DNA from: Dromaius novaehollandiae
Taxonomy: Eukaryota; Chordata; Aves; Casuariiformes; Dromaiidae
Reading direction: 5' to 3'
Assembly (NCBI RefSeq): GCF_036370855.1
Contig: NC_088130.1
Span: forward strand, 14,413,543-14,477,542
Length of the DNA stretch: 64,000 nt
Shown here: positions 35,817 through 47,338 of the stretch, in pieces
How positions within the stretch are numbered: the first letter of the stretch is position 1
How the letters are laid out: every line of letters starts with the position of its first letter
Made by a program: the position numbers and the translations under genes
The notes under the pieces: generated by a model
What the model saw: the letters and a program-made list of their open reading frames with translations, nothing else
Database searches by the model: none
What the model was told of the DNA's origin: nothing

Positions 35817-36244
35817 TGGAGTGTTTGGGAAAGTGCGGAAGAATGTCGAGGAGATAGGCGATGGAAGCTAGCCAGACCGTTCTGTGGGAAAAGGAGCATC
35901 AACAGGGCATGTTGACCCACAGTCACGTGGTTGAGCCTGTGCCAGGGTGGCGCTGCACCTGGGCCTTGAATCGAGAATAACGATGAGCTCAACATGCTTA
36001 CTGCGCATGTGTATGGTACATAAAAACTTCATCTAGTGCCCCCCCACCATGTTCCTCACCCTGGACCGATGCTCAGCGGTGCCAGGGATCCCCCGCTCCA
36101 TTATTGCCTCAATCGGGAAAACGCTGGGGAACCCCCGTTCAGACACAGAGGTAATAAATGCTCCATATCAACCATCATACGCCTTGTGTTTGTGTATCCG
36201 TCCCTGCCGGGAGTCCAGGCGGTGTCCCCACCTCACCCTTACAA
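35817..36244 (+). repeat. 3' LTR of the ERV (complete)
   Basis: Starts near 35820 at TGTTTGGG after a purine-rich 'gtgagggtggag' (polypurine tract position) and ends 'cttaca' at 36244. It contains CATAAAA (TATA box, 36019-36025), a predicted R start near 36052, and AATAAA near 36153. CR1 sequence follows immediately. Confidence 0.82.
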
Positions 36245-37679
36245 TGTTGAACTCAGACCAGCTGCTCAGGGCTTTGTCCAGTCAGGTCTTGAAAATCTTC
36301 AAAGATGGAAATTCCACATCCTCATAGTGAATTTTTTTCCTTATATCCAGTCAGAACCTTCCAATTCCCTCAGCTTCTCCTCATAGGGCATTTGCTCCAG
36401 CCCCTTGACCATCTTGGTGGCCCTCCATTGAACTTGCTCCAATTTATCAACATCCTTGTTGATATTTGGACCCTAGGGGGCCAAAACTGGATGCAGTATT
36501 CTAGATGAAGTCTAACAAGTGCTGAGTAGAGGGGGATAAGCACTTCCCTTGATCTACTGGCTATGCTCCTGTTGATTGCAGCCCAGGATGCTGCTGGCCT
36601 TCTTCACTGCCAGGGCACACTGCTGGCTCATGTTCAGCTTGCTGTCTATCAAGACCCCCCCCAGGCCCTTCTCAGCAGAGCTGCTCCCCAGCGAGTCAGT
36701 CCCCAGTCTGTATTGTTGCCAGGGGTTCTTCCTTCCCAGGTGCAGGACATGGCATTTGTCCTTGTTGAATTTCATAAGGTTCCTATGGGCCCATTCCTCC
36801 AGCCTGTCCAGGTCTCTCTGTATGGCAGCCATACCTTCAAGCATATCAATGGCACTCCCAAGTTTAGTGTTGTCTTCAAATTTCATGAAGTGGATTCTGT
36901 CTCCTCCTCTGGGTCATTGATAAAGAAATTAAACAGGACAGGTCCAAGGATAGACCCCCTGAGAAACTCCACTTGTAACTGGCCTCCAGGTAGAGGACAA
37001 ACCATTAACCACTACCCTTTGAGACCAATGATCCAGCCAGTTTTTCACCCATCACGTAGTCTACCCATCCAGATCATAACATACCAATTTGGATACAAGG
37101 GTGCGGAAAGCCTTGCTAAAGTCAAGGTAGACAACATCCATTGTTTCCCATCATTCAAAAAGCCAGTCTTTTCATCATAGAAGGCAATCAGATTGGTCAA
37201 GCATGATTGCCCCTTGGTAAATCCATGCTGGCTATTCTCAGTCACCTCCTCCTCCTTCATGTGCCCAGAAATGTGGTCCAAGAGGGCATGTTCCATGACT
37301 TCCCCAGGGACTGAAGTGAGGCTGACTGGCATGTAGTTTCCCAGATTGGTCCAGATTCCCTGGATCCTCTTTCTTGCTCTTTTTGAAGATGGGTGCAACA
37401 TCTGCCTTTCTCCAGTCATTGGGAACCTTCCCCAATCTCCATGACATTTCAATGATGATTGAGAGCAGTCTTGCAATGACATCAGCCTGCTGTCTCAGCA
37501 CCATCAGATGCATTTCGTCTGGTCCAATGGACTTGTATGGGCTGAGATTTTGTAAGAGATCCCTGACTCAATCTTCCTCCACTACTAGTAGTTCCTCTCC
37601 TCCTTGAACCCTGTCTCTAGGCACAAAGGCTTGGGAGACCTTGCTGGTGAAGACTGAAGCAAAGAAGGCACTGAGTAAT
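36245..37679 (-). mobile_element. CR1 LINE copy A, 3' part (minus strand)
   Basis: On the minus strand this encodes CR1 RT: '[19 protein letters not shown]' (near 37180-37240), the palm, and 'FNKDKCHVLHLGRKNPWQQYRLGTDSLGSS' type thumb motifs near 36680-36760, followed by 3' UTR-type sequence. The terminal roughly 90 bp of the 3' end is missing because the ERV 3' LTR abuts it at 36244/36245. It continues beyond the inserted solo LTR at 39090. Multiple stops and frameshifts. Confidence 0.82.
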
Positions 37680-38608
37680 TGCAATGCACCAGTGCTAGTG
37701 TTCATTATGGATCCCAATAAGAAAGGCACTCAGACTCCATAAGGTATTGATTAAAATGCCATTTATTGGAGCTAATACTAGAAGGAAAAAGGGGATAGCA
37801 TAGATAATCTTTGTCACGGGACGACCGACTATCTTTACAGTCCTGGACCGTGTGGGTTTCGTGTGGCACGAGGGAGGGGAGGAGAGGGAGAAGGAGATTT
37901 ACTGTGTGACTCCCCAACTTATTTTAAAGATCTACATTTACTACACAAGTTACAACAGTACAACAATTCTTATCCACAGAAACTTAGTTCAACTAGAATA
38001 CTTATTTTCCAATGCTAATTGATCTTACCCACGCGTGGCCTGGGCGGCCAACGTACACTCAATCCCAGGGAAGTAACTGTGGGAGGGCGTCCCCGTCCCG
38101 AGGGGATCCACAAGTTGGCAGACCCGCTGTCACCCGCGAAGAGCCAAAGACAGCCTCTGGGGCCAACCTATTTATACCCTTCAGGGGAAGGTGGAGGTGG
38201 AGTCGCAAGGCCAGTTGCAGGTCTCTTCATGCAGTCGCAGTCCCTAGCTCTTGGCTGCTGCAGGGTTCAGCTCTCCTCCGTCGTTGTTATGACGATCGCG
38301 CCCACAGTCATGGGGTGTGTGTGGGGGGAATAGCCGAACACCCCCAAGGGCAGGCTAGCTGCCTTGCGCACTCTTCAGCACTGGAGAAAGGAGTTTGAGT
38401 GACTGCAAATGACTGCTTTACTCTTGCAGGGGTGGTCCAGTCCACAGTGATTAACACTGCCCCAGCGGTGAGAGGAGGCTTTTGTTTCTCAATGTCCTGG
38501 CTCTCAAGCAGGCCTTATCTCAGTCTTGACATCCCCCCTTTTGGAGCTTTAGTCCATATGCAGGGCTTACCATAAAACACAGGAATGCACACTGCTTGTG
38601 ACTGGCAC

Positions 38609-38643
<35 letters not shown>

Positions 38644-39089
38644 GCTGGGAGCATCCCCCCACAATCTTACATCCTCTCAGATGCTGGAAACCCTGAGTTG
38701 TGCAGCATCAGACAGACCGATCAGGACACAGTATGCTGTGCAGCTTCTGTCCATGCAGGAGTTCACTGGCATTGCGGTCTTTAGAGTTTTTATAGGATTT
38801 TCTTAAAAGTAAACAATTCTATTCATCGTTTCTACTGCCAAGCAAAAGGATGTTTATATGAAAACATACTGCTTCACTTTAAGATAAAGACAAAGACATG
38901 CAGGTGGCATAATCGCCGGTGCCAAGTGGGAGCTGCCTACAGGCTTCTCCATTACAATTAGCCAGCTAAGTTTATCCAGCAGCCAAGTGATATGTGCAGC
39001 ACAGCACAGGCCTGCACCTACTCAGGTCAACTGTTATGTGGATCACTAACTCCTCGATGTACAATAGTCTTCCTGCTAGGACCATTACA
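37680..39089 (-). repeat. 1.41-kb solo LTR (family C) inserted into CR1 copy A
   Basis: The element begins TGCAATG and ends CATTACA on the + strand and is flanked by a perfect 5-bp target duplication, gtaat (37675-37679 and 39090-39094). The CR1 reading is continuous across the removed segment. On the minus strand a TATAAATA box (38176-38169) and, about 400 bp further, AATAAA (37767-37762) give the LTR promoter and poly-A layout. A (GT)n tract lies at 38612-38641. A 5-bp duplication is typical of several ERV classes. The internal region is absent. Confidence 0.8.
38612..38641. repeat. Microsatellite (GT)n within the solo LTR
   Basis: About 15 GT units. Confidence 0.95.
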
Positions 39090-39573
39090 GTAATTCAGCC
39101 TTATTTGTGACCCCCTCATTAAATTTCCTGCCCCATTCAGCAATGGGCCCACATTTCCCTTGTTTATTCTTTTACTGTTAATGTAGTGGTAGAAGCTCTT
39201 GTTTTTGCCCTTGACAGTTTCAACTCTAGCTGAGCTTTGGCTTTCCTAACACCATCCCCACATGGCCAGGCAATGCTTCTATGTTCTGCCTTTGTAGCCT
39301 ATCCTTGCTTCCACCTCCTGTATACATCCTTTTTGCATTGGAGCTCAGTCACAAGTTCCCTGCTTAGCCAAGACAGACTCCTAATATAGCTACTCATTTT
39401 CATGAGTATCTGGATGGACTGTTCTTGTGCTTGGAGGAGGTTGTCCTTGAAGACCTGCCAGCTCTTTGCAGCTCCTTTGCTCTTCAGAGTTGCCTCTCAC
39501 AGAATTCCACTCACCAGTCCCCTGAATAAGCCAAAGTCTGCTCTCCTGAAATGCAAAGTCTGTACTGTTACTT
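39090..39573 (-). mobile_element. CR1 LINE copy A, 5' part (minus strand)
   Basis: Continuation of copy A beyond the solo LTR, starting with the duplicated gtaat. It encodes the linker between endonuclease and RT ('LFRGLVSGIL' and 'LQAQEQSIQI' type motifs), with frame breaks. It is 5' truncated at about 39573, where CR1 copy B begins. Confidence 0.75.
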
Positions 39574-40697
39574 GTCCTTTCACTGTGCACCTTCAAGAAC
39601 AGTCTGACTCTATGTTCTCTATATCCTCCCATTAGGTAGTTGAACACATCAACAAGATCCCCCCCTTAGCCTTCTCTTCTCAAGACTGAACAAGCCCAGG
39701 TCTCTCAGCCTCTCCTCATGGATCAAGTGCTCCAGGCCCCTAACCATCTTGGTGGCCCTCTGCTGGACTCTCTACAGTATGCCAATATCTTTCTTGCACT
39801 GGGGAGCCCAAAACTAGACACGATACTCCAGATGTGGTCTCACAAGTGCCAAATAGAGAGGAAGAATCGTTTCCCTCACCCTGCAAGCTACACTGGCTAA
39901 TATAGCCCAGTATGGGGGTGGCCTTCTTTGCTGCAAGGGCACACTGCCAACTCAAGTTTGAATTGTCCACCTGGACCTCCAAGTCCTTTTCTGCAAAGCT
40001 GCTTTCTAGCCAGTTGGCCTCCAGTTTACCGTCACATGTAGTTATTCCATGCCAGGTGCAGGCCTTTGCATTTGCCTTTGTTGACCTTCATGAGGTTCCC
40101 ATCAGCCCATTTCTCCAACCTGTCCAGGTCCCTCTGAATAGCAGCCCTGCCCTCCAACGTATTGACCACAAACTTGCTGAGAGTGCACTCCATTCCATCA
40201 TACATGGCTATTAATAAAGACATTAAATAGTATTGGCCCCAGTACTGATCACTGTGGAATGCCACTAGTAACCAACTGCCAGTTGGAATTTGTACCACTA
40301 ATCACAATCCTTTCAACCCAACCATCAAACCAATTTTCCAGTCACCTTATAGTGCACCTATACAGGCCATATCTCACCAATTTGGTGATAAGGATACTAC
40401 AGGAGATTGTCAAAGGCCTTGGTAAAGTCAAGGTAAACAACATTCACTGTTCTCAGCTTGTTCACAGAGCCGATCATCTTGTCAAAAAAGGCTATGAGGT
40501 TAGTCGGGCATGATTTGCCCTTGCTAAAACTATGCTAGTTGTTCCCAATCACCTTCTTGTCCTTCATGCACCTGGACAAGGTTTCCAGGAGACTGAGGTT
40601 ACCCTGGCCAGCCTGTAGCTCCACAGATCCTCCTCCTTGCCCTTCTTGAAGATGGGCATGACATTAGCCTTTTTCCAGTCATCAGGAACCTCCCCTG
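39574..40697 (-). mobile_element. CR1 LINE copy B, 3' part (minus strand)
   Basis: Minus-strand CR1: the C-terminal motif 'FNYLMGGYREHRVRLFLKVHSER' is split by the junction near 39574. It then reads upstream through thumb and palm to the 'KDKKVIGN' linker near 40540-40560. A second CR1 insertion distinct from copy A, since it repeats the same RT region. Interrupted at 40698 by a solo LTR. Confidence 0.78.
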
Positions 40698-41208
40698 TGA
40701 TAAAATTATCTGTTCTCTTTTGTTCGTTCATGGGCACCGGTAATGAGCAGCAGGAGTCAGATTTCTAAGTTTTTAAAGTTGTATTGCTGGCAATAAGGTG
40801 CCTCTTGGCTGGGAGCACAAGAAGGACCCCGAGCAGTTTTTTGTTATAACTTTTAAGTGAAGGTAAGTTGCTACATATTCAATACTTTAGTTTACATAAC
40901 CAACCAGATCTATCCACGATTCTTAGCTCTACCAATCCCCTTGCCGTGTTACAGTATGAGATAGTTCTGTGCCAGCCTTAAATGGTGCATCTTATAATTA
41001 TTCATTAGCTGATTTTGCACCTCTTCTGGTGTTACCTTTGAACAACTTTTGTACTGCTGGCTGGATTAAACTGGCTTCTTTGCAGATCTTCAACTTTGTA
41101 CGAAAAACCGGGCTAAGGCAAGGTCAGATAAGATGTTCTGCTTGCAGGGCATGCGACCTTACATGTTCTTTTCTGCAAAACTAGAGTATAGTGGAAATTT
41201 CCTTAACA
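40698..41208 (-). repeat. Solo LTR, family A, copy 2 (nested in CR1 copy B)
   Basis: A 511-bp unit, the reverse complement of 2419-2931 at roughly 95% identity by eye. It is flanked by a perfect 4-bp duplication, cctg (40694-40697 and 41209-41212), and the CR1 reading resumes exactly after it. The poly-A signal AATAAA of copy 1 is changed to AACAAA here. This confirms the element ends and a 4-bp target duplication for the family. Confidence 0.92.
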
Positions 41209-42180
41209 CCTGATTGGCATGACCTTTCAAAGATGATAGAGAACAGCCTTGCAATGATATCGGCCAGCTCCCTTAGCACCCTCAGATGCATCCCATCTGG
41301 TCTTATGGACTTGTATACATCCATTTGGTTTTAAGTGCTCCCTAACTCAATCTTCCTCTACCGCAGGTAACACTTCACCCTGAAAGACTCTGCCACTAGG
41401 CTCAGGGACCCAGGAGGCCTGAGGGCAGACCTTAACAGTAAAAGCAGAAGAGGGGGAAAAAAAAAAAAAAAAGCATCGGGTACCTCAACCTTTTCCATGC
41501 CCTTTGTCACTAGGTCCCCACCCCATTTACCTGTGGTCCCACATTTTCCTCAGCCTTCCTTCTGTTGCTCATGTACTTATAGAAACCCTTCTTGTTGCCT
41601 TTCACATTTCTCACTAGCATCAACTCCAGCTGAGATTTAGCTTTCCTAACTCTATCCCAGCACACTTAGGCAATGCGTTTATATTCTTCCTAGAGTAGCC
41701 CATTCCTGTTTCCACCTTCTATGTACTTCCTTTTTGTGTTTGAGCTCATCATGGGTTCCCTGCTCATCCATGCTGGCTTTCTGCCATGCTTGCTCAGCTT
41801 CCTGCACATCAGAGTGGACCATTCTTGATCTTCAAGGACAGCCTCCTCACAAGCACAACCAGCTCTCCTGGGTCCCTTTGCCCTCCAAGGCAGTCTCCAT
41901 AGGATCTTGTCAAACAGATCCCTGAATAAGCTGAAATCTGCTGTCTTGAAGTCCAGCATTGTGATTCTAATATTTGTCTTGCTCACTTCTCTCAGGATCT
42001 TAAATTCCACAATCTCATGGTTGCCACAGCCAGAGCTGCCTCAACCTTTACATCTTCAACCAGGTTTGGCTTGTGAGTAATGAATCCAGCAAAACATTTT
42101 CTCTAGTCAGCTCATCGGTCACCTGCATCAAGAAATTGTCATGAACACACTCCAAAAATCTCTTGGATTGCTTGTGCCCA
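41209..42180 (-). mobile_element. CR1 LINE copy B, 5' part (minus strand)
   Basis: Continuation of copy B. It encodes RT N-terminal sequence and the end of the endonuclease ('ENVLLDSLLT' and 'NHEIVEFKILREVS' type motifs near 41980-42110). A 16-A run (41457-41472) interrupts it. Similarity fades at about 42180, shortly before the RNF38 3' end. Confidence 0.75.
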
Positions 42181-42289
42181 ACCTTATTGCCCTTCCATCT
42201 GAAATTGCATGAGGAAGCACAGAAATATGGAAAGTAATCAAGGCAAGCACTGCATCCCTTTCTAGGAAGAAGAAACAAGCCAAAAATGT

Positions 42290-45200
42290 GCAAGTATACA
42301 TCATACATTTATTATTGAACAACTCTCTCCAAAATTGGGCACAGAGATTAAAAATAAAAATTCATTGCACTACTTAGTAAAGCATTAGTAGTAACTCATA
42401 AAAAAGTACAAGTTTTTTTAAAAAATTATCAAGCTTGCAAATGATTTAATTACAGATATTTATAATACATTTAAAACATTAAATGGCACAATAGAGTGTG
42501 ATTTTTAAGAAAATGTTTGATAATCATTAACAAACCAAACAAATAGCAAGATGAGGTAACAATGTACCAAAGGGAAGGAAAAAAAACCAAAACCCACATA
42601 GCTCATTTATAAAAGTCTAAAGATAACTTGGTCAAAAATGTGTTTTCCAAAAGCAACATAAAGAGGTTGGTAAATCCCATTCCAAATATTTCTCAGCTGT
42701 TAACCTGTACAGAAGTCACATACAACAAAAAGATTTACTTTGCACGATAAGATTTCTGTAAAGAAAACCATAAAATGAGACCTTGGAGATCTCTGTAGGC
42801 CTTGATATCTATTAAGTCAAATTTATGTTTAGGACTCATGCTAAAAAAAACAAAGGAGTGCCAATGTTAAATCAATAACATCTTTTTTCCCTCCCCGTGT
42901 GTTGGGTGAGTATGTCAGGAAGGTAATGAACATGTCTTGCTGGATTCTGATGCTGCCAGACACCACAGCAGGCTGTGGCATTAGATACAAATGTGCATAA
43001 CACATGGCAGTTAATAGCTGAGCATGAATCCCCTTCCCCTTCTCTTTTGACAGCCACAACAGAAAAGACTTGGTTGTAGCTGGTCTGATCTGATTCAGAA
43101 AGCATGCGTGTGTGCTGTTTATACACATTAACCACAGGAAGCAAGTCTGCACACATCTGCAAGAGTCCCATACAAACAGAAGAAACATTCCAGAAGAGAT
43201 CAGCCACAGAAGTGCAACAATTAAATTCAGTATTTTACCAAATTAGATCCTCCATCTCCTAAATTTCCAGCTGCCTCAGTTTTACTGGGAAAAAAAGGGC
43301 CAGTACACATTAAGATTTCTCCAATTCCAGAAAGAAGACTACTTTCCCCTTGGTCTTCGTAAAATGTGCCTTGTTCATTATGCATTTATATCTAGCTTAG
43401 AACAAGTGCCTTCCTTCCATGCTTCAAACAAAGTGAATACTGAGTGTAGCAGTATTTGTTAGGGTTAAATCTGTACAGGTAGTTAGTCTTTTTTTTTTTT
43501 TTTTGCAGATATATTAAAGACCCTAAGTATTAAGACATACGCAGCATACACACTTTTTAAAATAACCACATTATTTCATTTGTTAAAAAATAGTTTATTG
43601 TATGCGATCTAACTTTTTTGATGTTATTGTGAGGAGTCCATTCTTTAGCTCCTTGGGGAGAAGGGAAATTATAATCTTTTGAAGTTGATATAATGGTATA
43701 TTTTTATTTAGTGTTCTTAATTATTGACAGGTATGGACAGACTAAAATTTTGAGTACTATTTGTGTAACTAAAAGACAAGAGCATCTGAAACAGGCAAAA
43801 CCACAAGTTGTAATTGGTCTGTAGAACCTTCAAAGAAGGGCAAGCAGCATAGAAAACATAACACAGTCTGAAAATAAAACTGATACTCAAGCATAGCAGC
43901 ATATAAAAGCATCAGAAATGACGAAGAACAAACTTAAAGCTCAAACTGGCAGCAAGTTACAGCAATGTTGGCAGTTGTGCCACTTGTGCTATTGTAACCA
44001 GGGTAATGATACTAAATTTAGGAGAAAACATTTTGATTCCAAAAATTGTATCCCTTGATTAACTGTGGTATGTTTAGACCTAAATATTTCACTGAAACAT
44101 CTTAAAATTGTTAACAGTCTGAAGTGTTAAAGAAGTTAATATTTTCAACTGCACAACTAAAAATATTATTTGAAAGGCAGTCAAATGAAGGTTACCTCCC
44201 GTTTCACAGAATTATTTATTCTGGATGGTGTACCAATTTACTCTTCTCCTACAGTGGAACACTCTGGAGACTTGACAGAAAAAGAAACAAGGGAAATTTT
44301 CTCATGACAAGCCTATCAGAAAACACAGAAGGGTAAGAAGCAATACCCTAGGACAACTGTATTATAGCAGTGAATGACCAAGAACAACCCTTTTTGCAGC
44401 ACAAAACCCAGAAGTTCTACTTCTCTGAGAAAATGTTAGAAATTCTATTTTGTTCATGAAGTTGCAAGAATAAAATCATAACCTCTTACAAGTTAATTGT
44501 ATACAAACTCTCTTGTAAACAAAGCACATAAGTGATTAAAGCCAATGTTTACATACTAAAGGAGTATATACTTAGCAAGTATAATGGCCCAAGTGAAAAA
44601 CCTTTGCACAAGACCCTCAGTGCCTTTTCAGGTTCCTTTTGGGGGAGGAGCACATGACTGCAGCATCTCCAAAACTCAAATCTAATCAGAAATCAACTGA
44701 ATGTAAATAAAACCTAGCTAGAAGAATTGAGAGGGAGAACAGAAAAGCATCAACATCAAAGTCACCAATTGGAAATGTTAATATTGTTAATTGATTTGTG
44801 CAATGTTGCAACTTTATATTGATAAAATAAGTAGTAAACCTGTCATACTGAAATTTAGATTTCCTATCGTGTTTAAAAAAACAAGGATAGTCACATACTG
44901 AGTAATCAACATACTCTTTAGAGGTACACTTAAAAGCCTCCAATAAAGAGGAAGCATAACATCTGTTTGAATAGCAAGTAAAAAGATCTTTTTACACCAT
45001 TAAGTACATTGGGGAGGAAATATTAAATGTCTATAATTGCAGCACCCTTTGCATTCAGTGTGCGACTGCAAACATAAGGAAAGAAACCAGTGTACAGTAC
45101 TAGTACTGTTTAAATAATACAAGATTATACATTGCAGCATAATTAATACTACACACATACGTTCTCAGTACATGCTGGTATACAGGTTCTCAAACACATA

Positions 45201-45660
45201 TGCACACCCAGTCACAAGCGCACTTCACACATCCTCTCACAAACACGCACACACTCGCACCATTCATGCCCACTCACAGTATCAGAAGGCTCTATAGAAG
45301 GTAGACTGCTATATTGTTTGGAGCTACCACTTTTTATAAAAGCACATGCTAAAAGATCACATCCACTGTAATCTTGCAGCAACACTCAGAATGATCACAC
45401 AAAACCCAGGAATTTTAGTGCGCACAAAATTAAGCTAAAAAAAATCTTTGGAGTTCCAATCACACGGTTAGTATAGCAATCCCACAATTGTGAAGACTAA
45501 TTATAAGCTTTATAATTGATTAAGTCACACAGTGCAAAGAAACGTCCATTGACCCTTTTGTGTAAAGGGAATGCTGGAAGCCACATGGGTAAGTTCAATG
45601 GATAGTTCATATATACACGTGACCAGGAACACCCAAACCAGATTTGTGCTCTTAGATTAG
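42290..45660 (-). other. RNF38: RNF38 3' UTR (predicted)
   Basis: About 3.4 kb of AT-rich sequence runs between the RNF38 stop codon (45661-45663) and a minus-strand AATAAA at 42312-42307, which is followed by a GU-rich stretch. It has no transposon similarity, in contrast to the CR1 sequence just below 42180. This fits the long single-exon 3' UTR expected for this gene. A 17-T run lies at 43488-43504. The exact cleavage site is inferred. Confidence 0.65.
42307..42312 (-). promoter_or_regulatory. RNF38: Predicted RNF38 poly-A signal AATAAA
   Basis: A canonical hexamer on the minus strand with a downstream TG-rich segment (42300-42285), about 3.35 kb after the stop codon. Chosen because transposon sequence starts right beyond it. 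Confidence 0.55.
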
Positions 45661-45723
45661 TCATTCTGAATCACGATGCACTTCTGAAGCATCAGCTCTG
45701 CAAATTGGGCAGGTACGATTTGC
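45661..45723 (-). CDS. RNF38: RNF38 last coding exon (end of RING-H2 domain, stop)
   Basis: The minus-strand acceptor AG at 45725-45724 follows a T-rich tract. The exon encodes 20 residues starting 'ANRTCPICRADASEV' and then TGA (45663-45661). The CPIC pair provides the seventh and eighth zinc ligands (last C-x2-C) of the RING-H2 domain, and the short acidic tail after it is the normal C-terminus of RNF38. Phase 0 start, matching the end of the 50347-50446 exon. The wording matches RNF38 rather than its paralogue RNF44 in the RING region. RNF38 is a RING-type E3 ubiquitin ligase; its vertebrate homologue has been reported to ubiquitinate p53. Confidence 0.95.
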   Translation of the reverse strand, partial: ANRTCPICRADASEVHRDSE

Positions 45724-46432
45724 CTGTAAAACCAGAAATAAAAGAAGGTTTAATGCATTGACAAAAACACTTCTTAAGGTAACAGTATCTGCAAAACCGA
45801 AACAAAATGAAATTGCTACTCTCAGTGCTAAAGGGTACCCAAAGGAGACAGTGAAAAGATGATAAATTCAGATTGTGCCCCTTTTTTACTACATCAGAGC
45901 ATGTGAAGGTGACCTGAAAGGTTTGTAAACCCAAAGTTATGTTATTAAAACAAAAATACGTGAGAAATGTGTTTTTTTTCTGTCATAAAAGATTAAGGGA
46001 ACTAGCATATTTGAACATAACTACATGATAAGGTGTTTATTAATGCAGACACACAGTTACATTATACTGTGACTTGTAACTCAGATGAATGCAGCTAAGT
46101 CAAAAGCTGTGCTGTGTGCTGGCAGAGAAACCCACCACCACCAGAGAAGCAAGACAGAGGTGGAAAAAATTGCCCTATATTAGGGCATCCTATTCTTACT
46201 AGCTCTATTAATCATGAATCACAGCTCTTTAGGCTCTCACTACCCAGCTATCCCAGCAGAAGTCTATTATGTAGGCTTGGCCAAAGCTTGAAAGCTGAGC
46301 AGGGGGAAAAAGGCAAGGGTTTTTAGTAACACACACACCACAGTGACTAAACAAGTATTCAGCTCCAAAGCTGAACTAACACGCATGAAAGGCTTAAGTT
46401 TAGCCCTTCAGTGAAACACTTGCTGAGAATAT

Positions 46433-47338
46433 ACAGATTCATGAAATGATTCAGGTTGGAAGGGACCTCAGAAGGTTTCTAGTCCAACCTCCTGCTCAGA
46501 GCAGGGTCAGCTATAAGGTCAGACCAGCTTGCTCAGAGCTTTCTCCAGTCAGGTCCTGAAAACCTCCAGGACAGAGACTGCACAACCTCTCTGGACTCCT
46601 GTTCAACTCCTTGGCTGTCCTTATGGTGAAAAAGTTTATCCTTGTATCTAATTGGAACCCATCTTGTTTTGACTTCTGCCTGTTGTCTCTCATCCTTCCA
46701 ACATGCACCACTGTGAAGAGCCTTGCTCTGTCTTCTTGACGACCTCCCAATAGGCATTGGAAGGCTACTAATAGGCCTCTTGAAGCCTTCTCTTCTCCAG
46801 GCTAAACAAGCCCAGTTTACTGGGCCTCACCTCATAGGGTGAGTGCTCCAACCCCTTGAGCATCTTGGTGGCCCTCCACTGAACTTGCTCCAGTTTATCA
46901 ATGTCTCTCTTGTCTGGGCCCAACACTGGCCACAGTATTCTGGATGAAGGCTAAAGAGCATCAACTAAAGAAGGACATTCACTTTCCTCAATCTACTGGC
47001 TATGCTCCTGTTGATTGCAGCCCAGGATGCTGCTGGCCTTCTTCGCTGCCAGGGCACACTGCTGGCTCATGTTCAGCTTGCTGTCTATCAAGACCCCCCA
47101 GGCCCTTCTCAGCAGAGCTGCTCCCCAGCGAGTCAGTCCCCAGTCTGTATTGTTGCCAGGGGTTCTTCCTTCCCAGGTGCAGGACTTGGCATTTGTCCTT
47201 GTTGAATTTCATAAGGTTCCCATTGGCCTGTTTCTCCAGCCTGTCTGTGTCCCTCTAGATGGCAGCCTTGCCCTCAAGAGTATGGACTGGTCCCCTCAAT
47301 TTGGTGTCATCTGCAAACTTTATGAGTTTGTAACTTTC
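46433..47338 (-). mobile_element. CR1 LINE 3' fragment in an RNF38 intron, same strand as the gene
   Basis: On the minus strand it has RT thumb sequence ('FNKDKCQVLHLGRKNPWQQY' at about 47150-47212), the C-terminal part and the 3' UTR. It ends with the CR1 3' terminus ('ggtccctTCCAACCTGAAT' on the minus strand, near 46450-46470). 5' truncated at about 47338. This is the best-preserved CR1 3' end of the minus-strand copies. Confidence 0.85.

Larger units (their letters stand above)
30778..36244 (+). mobile_element. Endogenous retrovirus, tRNA-Ser primed, with gag-pro-pol-env remnants
   Basis: R-U5 (30778-30970) is followed by a primer binding site complementary to tRNA-Ser, gag (31003-32286), protease with DTG (32413-32421), RT with YIDD (33203-33214), RNase H, env surface and transmembrane regions, and a complete 3' LTR ending at 36244. 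Integrase is essentially missing between about 33890 and 34180. Stops and frameshifts break every gene. tRNA-Ser priming resembles the ERV-S group, but env presence and the pol sequence would need phylogeny. This is an ancient genomic copy, described only as found. Confidence 0.85.

Noticed and set aside
36563..37180. 205-codon plus-strand frame
   Set aside because: Antisense shadow of CR1 copy A. The minus strand carries the RT motifs.
41457..41472. Poly-A run as the tail of a retrocopy covering the ERV and CR1 nest
   Set aside because: CR1 sequence is colinear on both sides of the run, so it is an internal expansion and not an insertion end.
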